Positions 5,141-11,543 of a DNA stretch of 11,543 nt are shown one piece after another; position 1 is the stretch's first letter, and each line of letters begins with the position of its first letter. Source of the stretch: an uncultured Collinsella sp. (GTDB lineage: Bacteria; Actinomycetota; Coriobacteriia; Coriobacteriales; Coriobacteriaceae). The notes under the pieces are model-generated. The model saw only the letters and a program-made list of their open reading frames with translations, searched no databases and was not told where the DNA came from. Both the position numbers and the translations under genes were made by a program. The stretch spans positions 1 to 11,543 of the forward strand of contig CABUOA010000048.1 in NCBI GenBank assembly GCA_902493145.1. Direction: 5' to 3'.

Positions 5141-7108
5141 CTAGTTGGTCGTACCGGAATCGTCGCCCGTGCTCGTGCCCGAGCCAGAGCCCGAACCCGA
5201 GCCAGAAATCGAAACCGTCAGCGTAATCGTGCTGTCGGTGGACTGCTTGCCGGTGGGGGAGACGCCCGTAACGGTGGCATCCTCGTTACCGCTCACGGGA
5301 TTGCCGTTCTGGTCACAGAAGCCAATGTTATAGAAACCGGCGTTGTTGAGCGCGGTAACGGCGGCGGAAATGCTCTTGCCGTATAGGTTGCCCGGGACGG
5401 AGGCCTTGCCGGACTTCTTGGCAATGACGACAGTGATCGTGGCGCCGGGCTTCTGCTTGCCACTGGGGTTCCAGCTAATGACGGTGCCCTCGGTGACGGA
5501 GTCGTTCTCCTGGTAGCTGACGTCGACGCCAAAGCCTGCCATATCGAGGGCGTTGCGCGCCTGGGCCTCGGTCATGTCGGTCAGGTCGGGGACGGACGTG
5601 GTATCCGGGCCGCTCGAGACCTTGTACGAGATGGTCGTGCCCTTCTCGACTTCCTTACCGGCTTCGGTGCCCTGCTCAAAGACCTGGCCCTCATCGGCCT
5701 CGTTGGCCTCCTCGGAGGCGTTGCCCTTCAGGCCAACGCTTGCCAGCGCGGCTTCTGCCTGGTCCTTGGTCAGGCCGACCAGCCGGGGAACCTCGACCTT
5801 CTCGGAGGGCTTGGGGCCCTTGGAGATTACCAGGTTCACCTTGGTGCCCTTGGCCTTCTTGGTGTTGCCGTTGGGCGTCTGCTCGGCGACCTTGCCCTCG
5901 TCGACATCGTCGTTGTAGCTTTGGTCGATGGTGCCGACCTCGAGGCCGGCTTCCTTGATCTGCTCGACGGCAGTCTGCTGGTCCTTGCCTAGCACATCGG
6001 GCACGGTGACCTGCTCGCCGCCAAAGAGTCCTGTGGCAAAGGCCACCACGATACCGATGACGGCAACGGCTGCCACCACGGCGGCGATGATCTTGTTTTT
6101 GTTGGATTTGGGCTTTTCGACCTCGTAGGAGCCGGTGGAGCCCGAAACCGAGCTACGGGCGGTATTCTGGCCGCTCACGCCCGAGACGGGACGCACCATG
6201 GCGCGCGTCTGATCGGAAAGCTCGCGAGTCTTGGTGGCGCCCAGCTCACCGGGGGCACCGATGATGCGCGTGGGCTCCGAGATGTTGACGGCACGGCCCG
6301 ACAGGTAGCTGTTGAGCACCTGACGCAGCTCGTCGGCGGTCTGGAAGCGGTTTGCCGGGTCCTTCTCCATGCACTTGAGGATGATGCGCTCAAGGTCGGC
6401 GTCGACACCGGAGTTGATCTGGCTCGGCGGAATAGGCAGCTCGTTGACCTGCTTGAGTGCGACCGAGATAGCGTCGTCACCGTCAAAGGGAACGCGGCCG
6501 GTGGCGCACTCGTACATCACGACGCCCAGCGAGTAGATATCCGAGGTGGGGCCGAGGTCCTGACCACGGGTCTGCTCGGGGCTGACGTAGTGGGCGGTTC
6601 CCAGCACGTTGTTGTCTTGCGTGAGGTGGCTGTTCTTGGCGCGCGCGATGCCAAAGTCCATCACCTTGATGTTGCCGTCTGGCAGTACCATGATGTTCTG
6701 CGGCTTAATGTCGCGGTGGATGATCTCGTGCTTGTGGGCGACCGAAAGCGCGGAGCTGATCTGCGAGCCGATCTGGGCGACCTTCTTGGGGTCGAGGGCG
6801 CCGTGGCTCTTGATGCCGCTCTTAAGGTCGGTGCCGCGCAGGTACTCCATGACGATGTAATAGGTGTCGCCGTCCTTGCCCCAATCGTAGACGCCCACAA
6901 TATAGGGGGAGGAGAGACCGGCTGCTGCCTGGGCCTCCTGCTTAAAGCGTGCGGCGAAGGTTGCGTCGCCAGCATACTGCGGCAGCATGATCTTGACGGC
7001 TACCGTGCGGTCGAGGACCTGGTCCTGTGCACGGTAGACGGTCGCCATGCCGCCTGTCCCCACCTTATCCTTGAGGAGGTATCTTCCCCCGAGGACCCTC
7101 TGTTCCAT
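5141..7108 (-). CDS. pknB: PASTA-domain Ser/Thr protein kinase PknB
   Basis: A membrane-anchored kinase that phosphorylates cell-wall and division proteins and senses peptidoglycan fragments or lipid II through its outer PASTA repeats (family knowledge). Numbered from ATG 7108 (655 residues): Gly-rich loop GTGGMATV 17-24, catalytic Lys39 in VAVK, HRDIKPQN with Asp133, DFG with Asp151, P+1 loop GTAHYVSPEQ 170-179, a Ser/Thr-rich juxtamembrane region about 275-335, one membrane segment about 339-360, then four PASTA repeats (about 365-432, 436-501, 503-566, 568-636) and a Gly-Ser-rich tail. The start is set by TTAGGAGCAGGA directly before ATG 7108. The frame stays open upstream to a TTG at 7231, but that extension lacks kinase homology. 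The 132-bp gap before it has no clear promoter. Four PASTA repeats match mycobacterial PknB. Confidence 0.95.
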   Translation of the reverse strand: MEQRVLGGRYLLKDKVGTGGMATVYRAQDQVLDRTVAVKIMLPQYAGDATFAARFKQEAQAAAGLSSPYIVGVYDWGKDGDTYYIVMEYLRGTDLKSGIKSHGALDPKKVAQIGSQISSALSVAHKHEIIHRDIKPQNIMVLPDGNIKVMDFGIARAKNSHLTQDNNVLGTAHYVSPEQTRGQDLGPTSDIYSLGVVMYECATGRVPFDGDDAISVALKQVNELPIPPSQINSGVDADLERIILKCMEKDPANRFQTADELRQVLNSYLSGRAVNISEPTRIIGAPGELGATKTRELSDQTRAMVRPVSGVSGQNTARSSVSGSTGSYEVEKPKSNKNKIIAAVVAAVAVIGIVVAFATGLFGGEQVTVPDVLGKDQQTAVEQIKEAGLEVGTIDQSYNDDVDEGKVAEQTPNGNTKKAKGTKVNLVISKGPKPSEKVEVPRLVGLTKDQAEAALASVGLKGNASEEANEADEGQVFEQGTEAGKEVEKGTTISYKVSSGPDTTSVPDLTDMTEAQARNALDMAGFGVDVSYQENDSVTEGTVISWNPSGKQKPGATITVVIAKKSGKASVPGNLYGKSISAAVTALNNAGFYNIGFCDQNGNPVSGNEDATVTGVSPTGKQSTDSTITLTVSISGSGSGSGSGTSTGDDSGTTN

Positions 7109-7240
7109 TCCTGCTCCTAACATAACTATTCGCTCAACGATGTGTGTAGTACCTACGATGTGGCCGCTGGGGCCGTGTGGCGCGTTGCCGCTAACTCTTC
7201 GGCCGCGGCGCGCCTCGGGTGTCCGATTCAATCATGGGCA

Positions 7241-10111
7241 TCACGCTCCCTGTGCGGCGAGCGCCGCGGTCAGGACGATGCCGGCAATCTTGGCCGCCGT
7301 GACGTCGTGTTTGTCGTAATCCTCCAAGGCCACCGAGATGGCGACCGTGGGTGAATCGTAAGGCGCAAAGCCAACGAACATCGAGTTGACGTTGGTGCCG
7401 CCGGTCTCGGCCGAGCCGGTCTTGCCGGCGACCTTGACGCCGGGGACCTGGGCATCGGTGCCAGTACCGGACTGGACGACGGCGAGCATGGCCTGCTTGA
7501 CCTGGTCGGCCGTGGCGGAGCTGACGGCCTGACCCAGCGAGCGGGACTGCGTGGTCTTGACCACAGTTCCGTCCGGGGCGAGTACCTGGGCTACAAAGTA
7601 CGGGTCCATGACCACGCCACTGTTAGCGATGGCGGCGGCAATCACGGCGTTTTGCATGACGGTGGTCTGCGGGCCGGGCGTGTGGTCCATGCCGACAGGC
7701 TGGCCGGCGCCGGCCCAGGCGGTCTCCCACTCGGTCATGAGCGACGGGTCGGCCATGATGGAGGCTGTGGAGGTCAGGTCCTGGCCGAGCTTTTGGCCGT
7801 AGCCAAAGGCGTTGGCAAACTGCACGAGCGTGTTTGCGCCAACTTCGTTTGCCACCTGGCCAAAGACGACGTTGGAGGACACGGCAAAGGCCTGCTGCAG
7901 GCTGATGGTGCCGTAGCTCTCGTTGGCATCGTTGGTGACCGGCGCGTTGCCGATGTCCATGGAGCCGGGCGCCTGGTAGGTGCTGGTAAGGCTGGCGGTG
8001 CCGGTCTCGAGTGCCGCGGAAAGCGTAACGACCTTAAACGTGGAGCCCGGCGTGTACAGCGCGTCCATGGCGCGATTGTACATAGAGCCGTCCTCGCCGC
8101 CGCCCGTCTGCAGTAGGGCGTCGATGTTGGTGTTGTCGTAGGTGGGCGAGCTGGCACATGCGAGCACCGCGCCGGTACGCGGGTCGATGACCACTACAGC
8201 GCCCTTAAAGCCCTTGAGTGCCTGCTCGGCCGCCGTCTGGATGCGCGAGTCGATGGTGAGCTTGGCGGTGTTGCCCGGCTGGGTCTGGCCCGCGAGCGAC
8301 GCGATGGCGTTGTTCCAGCTGGAGTAGTCCTTAGAACCGGTGAGCGTGTCGTTCATGACGCTCTCGATGGCGGTGGTGCCATACTGCTGGCTCACGTAGC
8401 CAACCACGTGCGCTGCCAGGTTACCGTTGGGGTAGGAGCGTACGTAGGTGCCGTCCTCCTGCTGCAGCGACTCGGCCAGCGTCACGCCGTCGGACGTGAT
8501 GATGGAACCGCGCTGGATGTACTTGGAGCGGGCGATGGTGTGGTTGTTGGTCGGCATGTCCTGATAGTCCTTGGCCTTGATGACCTGGACATAGGTGAGG
8601 TTGCCGATAAGGATGGCGAATAGCGCCGTAAAGGCGAGCACCGCACGGGTTAGACGGTTGGCGAGCGCAACGCGGCCGAGCACACCGGATTCAGGCGTGT
8701 CGAGCAGGCGACGGCGCATGCGCGAGCCGACGGAATGGCTGCCGCTGCCGTAGGAAGACGAGGTGGCAAAGCGCGTGCCCGTCGGGGCGGCGGCAGATGC
8801 GACCTGATCATCGGTGATGGCGGCCATAGTGCCAGTGCCGGTAAGCTCGGCCTCGCGTCCGGTCGCTTCGTCACCGGCGCGCAGCAGGAGCGCGACGATG
8901 ATAAAGCTTGCCAGCAGCGAGGAACCGCCCTGGCTCATAAAGGGTAGGGTGACGCCGGTCAGCGGGATCAGGCGGGTAACGCCGCCCACGATTAAAAAGG
9001 CCTGGAAGCTGATGGCGGCCGTAAGGCCCGTGGCGCTAAAGGCGGCGAGGTCGGATTTAGCGCGGGCAGCCGTGGTGAGGCCACGCACGGCAAAGAGCAT
9101 AAACAGGATGAGCACGGCGCCGCCGCCCAAAAGGCCCATCTCCTCGCCGATGGCCGAGAAGATAAAGTCGGACTCGACGACAGGGATGTTGTTGGCCATG
9201 CCGTTGCCGATACCAACACCGACCAGACCGCCATCGGCAAGCGAGAAGAGCGACTGGACGATCTGGTAGCCCTGGCCCTGGGCGTCCTTAAACGGATCGA
9301 CCCAAACCTGGAAACGCACCTGAACGTGAGACAGGAACTTGTAGGCGCCCACGGCTCCAACGGCTAAGAGCGCAAGGCCGATAACGACATACGAGAATCG
9401 TCCCGTGGCAACGTAGAGCATCAGCAAGAAGATGGTGTAGAACAGCACGGCCGAACCCAGATCGCGTTCGAAGACGACGACGAGCAGGCACACACCCCAC
9501 ACGGCAAACAGCGGCAGCAGCAGTCGCAGGCGAGGGATCTTAAAGCCCAGGATCTTGCGGTTGGAGATGGAGAGCAGCTCGCGGTTCTCGGCCAGGTACC
9601 CGGCCAGGAACAGCACGATAAAGACCTTGGCGAACTCGCCGGGCTGGATGGTAAAGCCCGCGATGCGAATCCACAGCTTGGAGCCCGAGATCGTGGTGCC
9701 GATAAAGATAGGCAGCATCAACAGAATGATGCCGATAATGCCAAAGGTGTACTTGTAGCGCATGACTACGTCGAGGTTCTTAACCAACGCGAGCGTTCCC
9801 ACCATCAGGGCCACCGAGACAAACAGGATGATGAGCTGTGAGATGGCGAGAGCGGGGGCGAGACGCGTCACGAACGTGATGCCGATGCCCGAAAGCACAA
9901 AGACAATGGGCAGGATGGCGGGGTCGGCACCGGGCGCCAAGATGCGCACGGCAATGTGGGCCGCGGCAAAGGCGGCAAAGAGGCCGATCGGTACGGCGAG
10001 CGTCTCAAAGGAGATGGCAGCGCCCGCGGTGAGGACGTACATCGCATACAGCAGGATGACGGGGAACGCCGAGGCGATGAGCAAGAGCAGCTCGGTGTTG
10101 CGGCGACTCAT
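7241..10111 (-). CDS. Natural fusion of RodA/FtsW (SEDS) polymerase and class B PBP transpeptidase
   Basis: One 956-residue open frame joins two proteins normally made separately. The SEDS half (about 1-412, multiple membrane segments) would polymerise lipid II; it carries DPFKDAQGQGYQIVQSLFSL (about 272-291, with the loop acidic residue Asp276), the conserved ESDFIFSAIGEEMGLLG and the C-terminal PLTGVTLPFMSQGGSS. A Ser/Thr/Ala-rich linker, about 415-480, ends in RMRRR. The PBP half begins with one membrane segment (about 490-507) and a pedestal containing RGSI, and its transpeptidase shows all three motifs: STFK (Ser690), SSN (745-747) and KTG (897-899). The layout matches mycobacterial RodA plus PbpA, adjacent genes in the same order. 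ATG 10111 is preferred over GTG 10120 because GGGAG is 8 nt before it. It follows the phosphatase gene by 16 bp. Both active sites look intact. Confidence 0.93.
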   Translation of the reverse strand: MSRRNTELLLLIASAFPVILLYAMYVLTAGAAISFETLAVPIGLFAAFAAAHIAVRILAPGADPAILPIVFVLSGIGITFVTRLAPALAISQLIILFVSVALMVGTLALVKNLDVVMRYKYTFGIIGIILLMLPIFIGTTISGSKLWIRIAGFTIQPGEFAKVFIVLFLAGYLAENRELLSISNRKILGFKIPRLRLLLPLFAVWGVCLLVVVFERDLGSAVLFYTIFLLMLYVATGRFSYVVIGLALLAVGAVGAYKFLSHVQVRFQVWVDPFKDAQGQGYQIVQSLFSLADGGLVGVGIGNGMANNIPVVESDFIFSAIGEEMGLLGGGAVLILFMLFAVRGLTTAARAKSDLAAFSATGLTAAISFQAFLIVGGVTRLIPLTGVTLPFMSQGGSSLLASFIIVALLLRAGDEATGREAELTGTGTMAAITDDQVASAAAPTGTRFATSSSYGSGSHSVGSRMRRRLLDTPESGVLGRVALANRLTRAVLAFTALFAILIGNLTYVQVIKAKDYQDMPTNNHTIARSKYIQRGSIITSDGVTLAESLQQEDGTYVRSYPNGNLAAHVVGYVSQQYGTTAIESVMNDTLTGSKDYSSWNNAIASLAGQTQPGNTAKLTIDSRIQTAAEQALKGFKGAVVVIDPRTGAVLACASSPTYDNTNIDALLQTGGGEDGSMYNRAMDALYTPGSTFKVVTLSAALETGTASLTSTYQAPGSMDIGNAPVTNDANESYGTISLQQAFAVSSNVVFGQVANEVGANTLVQFANAFGYGQKLGQDLTSTASIMADPSLMTEWETAWAGAGQPVGMDHTPGPQTTVMQNAVIAAAIANSGVVMDPYFVAQVLAPDGTVVKTTQSRSLGQAVSSATADQVKQAMLAVVQSGTGTDAQVPGVKVAGKTGSAETGGTNVNSMFVGFAPYDSPTVAISVALEDYDKHDVTAAKIAGIVLTAALAAQGA

Positions 10112-10127
10112 AAGCGGCACTCCCTTT

Positions 10128-11543
10128 CTAGTTCTTTTCGGAGGCTTCGGCCTCGGCGGACTGTTCGGCGGTTTTCTCGGAATCTGATTCGGAGGTCGAT
10201 CCCTGGTCGGTGTTGTCGCGAATCGTTTGCGCGTCGATCACCTGGCGGGTCTGCTCCTCGTCGATCTGGTGGCGGTACTTGGATATCGTGTCCTGCGCAT
10301 CGTCGACACTTGTTTGCGGAATGCCCGCCTTGAGGCGGTTTTGCGTGTCTTCGGGCAGGTCGGACAGCTTGATACTGGTTTCGCTTTCGAGCCAGTGGAG
10401 CTTGAGTCCGAGCGGCTTGCCGGGCAGGCCGCGCCAGACGGCGACATTGCCCTGGTAGGTACCCAGGTAGTACGAGCCGGTGACACCCGTGTAGGCCCAG
10501 ATGGCAGCCGCCAGCACCAAGACGAGACCTAAGACGACGCCGATGGTGACGTTGCGGCGACGCACGCGTTGCGCCTCGCGCATAACGCCATCGTCAACCA
10601 GGTCAACGACTACTACGGTCACGTTGTCGTGGCCGCCGGCGGCAAGCGCCGCGTCCACTAGGTTGTCGACGCAGATTTGCGCGGTTGAGGACTGCGTGGC
10701 GATGTTCTCGATATCGCTATCGGGAATCATGCTCGAAAGGCCGTCGGAGCACAGGATCAGGCGGTCGCCTTCCTCGATATGCAGAGTGAAGTGGTCGGCA
10801 TACATGGCGGGGTCCGAGCCCAGCGCACGGGTGATGACCGAGCGGTTGGGGTGGACGCGAGCCTCGTCTGCCGTAATCTCACCGGCGTCCACGAGCTCCT
10901 CCACGTAGGAGTGGTCGCGGGTCACGCGGATGAGCGTGCCCTCGTGGAGCAGGTAGGCGCGAGAGTCACCCACGTGGGCGATGGCGAGCGTGTCGTTTTC
11001 GATATAGGCGCAAGTGGCTGTGCAGCCCATGCCGGGCTTGCCCAGGCCGTTCAGGGCCGCCTCGATTACGGCGGCGTTGGCTGCCTCGACGGCTGCGGCC
11101 AGGCGTGCTGCGTCGGCGGACTGCGGGGCCGTCTTGGCAATAGTCTCGACGGCAATGGAAGAGGCTACCTCGCCGGCGGCGTGACCGCCCATGCCGTCGC
11201 ATACGCAAAAGAGCGGCGACTGCACCAGGTAGGAATCCTCATTGTGCGGGCGTACGCAGCCAACGTCAGAGCGGGCGCCCCACATGAGTTGCGTGGTGGT
11301 GCCGGCATCATAGGTCGAGTCGGTCTCGATGCGCTCCTCGGTCAGGGGCTCAAAGCTCATGGTCGAGCCGGGGTCTTTGAGCTTGGTCTCAACGGCGGCA
11401 ACGTCGATCTCGGCTGTGTCACCGGGAGAGACGGTGTCGGTCTCGGCGTTTGATTCGGAATCGCCGGTGTCCGGGGAGCCGGGCTCCTCGGGCGCGCGGG
11501 CGGTCGACTCGTCGTCTTGCGGGCTGACGTCTATAGGCTCGGG
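10128..11543 (-). CDS. pstP: PP2C-type Ser/Thr protein phosphatase PstP, 5' end outside window
   Basis: This phosphatase would reverse PknB phosphorylation at the inner membrane face. Numbered from ATG 11360 (410 residues to the stop): RPHNED 37-42, DGMGGH with metal-binding Asp55, GDSRAY 131-136, SDG with Asp206, and GGHDN with Asp245 are the PP2C motifs. A membrane segment spans about 271-291. The following outer domain (YLGTYQGNVAVWRGLPGKPL) resembles that of mycobacterial PstP, and the acidic tail is Ser/Glu-rich. ATG 11360 has no ribosome binding site and the frame continues, without a stop, for 61 more codons to the window edge. Those codons are GC-rich at third positions and encode an acidic Pro/Glu/Ser/Thr-rich stretch. 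The true start is therefore probably outside the window; ATG 11360 remains an alternative. Confidence 0.9.
   Translation of the reverse strand, partial: PEPIDVSPQDDESTARAPEEPGSPDTGDSESNAETDTVSPGDTAEIDVAAVETKLKDPGSTMSFEPLTEERIETDSTYDAGTTTQLMWGARSDVGCVRPHNEDSYLVQSPLFCVCDGMGGHAAGEVASSIAVETIAKTAPQSADAARLAAAVEAANAAVIEAALNGLGKPGMGCTATCAYIENDTLAIAHVGDSRAYLLHEGTLIRVTRDHSYVEELVDAGEITADEARVHPNRSVITRALGSDPAMYADHFTLHIEEGDRLILCSDGLSSMIPDSDIENIATQSSTAQICVDNLVDAALAAGGHDNVTVVVVDLVDDGVMREAQRVRRRNVTIGVVLGLVLVLAAAIWAYTGVTGSYYLGTYQGNVAVWRGLPGKPLGLKLHWLESETSIKLSDLPEDTQNRLKAGIPQTSVDDAQDTISKYRHQIDEEQTRQVIDAQTIRDNTDQGSTSESDSEKTAEQSAEAEASEKN

Noticed and set aside
5129..5386. Plus-strand frame encoding an Arg-Ala-Arg repeat peptide.
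   Set aside because: It is the complement of the Gly-Ser-rich C-terminal tail of PknB, not an independent gene.
8655..8880. Frameshift or assembly join producing the RodA-PBP fusion.
   Set aside because: The linker is in frame throughout, with normal GC-rich third positions, and no separate start with a ribosome binding site is evident for the PBP half.
9762..11453. Plus-strand open frames opposite the SEDS and phosphatase genes.
   Set aside because: They are antisense shadows of confidently identified genes and show no domains or convincing ribosome binding sites.

Overview
The window looks like chromosomal DNA of a GC-rich anaerobic gut actinobacterium, most likely Coriobacteriia and probably Collinsella or a close relative. 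This is inference from gene content: an actinobacterial pstP-rodA-pbpA-pknB cell-wall signalling block sits beside a [NiFe]-hydrogenase maturation gene and a Firmicutes-style mannose PTS with a ManO (DUF956) protein. No ribosomal marker is present to confirm it.

Left part (1-880, + strand): the last 65 residues of a 4Fe-4S protein, then a 190-nt leader with strong RNA-structure potential, then hypA for nickel delivery to hydrogenase. The leader holds a long closing helix, inner hairpins with a possible pseudoknot, and two mutually exclusive pairings for the segment just upstream of the hypA ribosome binding site. A near-perfect 19-bp inverted repeat follows hypA. Middle part (877-4476, + strand): an AT-rich 310-bp control region with three TGTTTAAA-type motifs precedes manX (fused EIIAB), manY (EIIC) and manZ (EIID), a complete mannose-class sugar PTS. 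A terminator-like hairpin then separates manZ from manO, so manO probably depends on readthrough or has its own control.

Intergenic 4477-5140: a seven-arm array of alternating GGGA-N5-TTTCC-type palindromes with a period of about 62 bp, a tRNA-Arg(CCU) gene with encoded CCA and a terminator, a degenerate second copy of the tRNA 3' end followed by another hairpin, and a strong terminator on the minus strand.

Right part (5141-11543, - strand, transcribed right to left): a PP2C phosphatase (PstP type, running off the window edge), a single 956-residue protein that fuses a RodA/FtsW (SEDS) glycan polymerase to a class B penicillin-binding transpeptidase, and a PknB-type Ser/Thr kinase with four PASTA repeats. 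Together they would polymerise and cross-link peptidoglycan and adjust this by reversible phosphorylation. The most notable items are the SEDS-PBP fusion, the candidate switch RNA before hypA, and the palindrome array.
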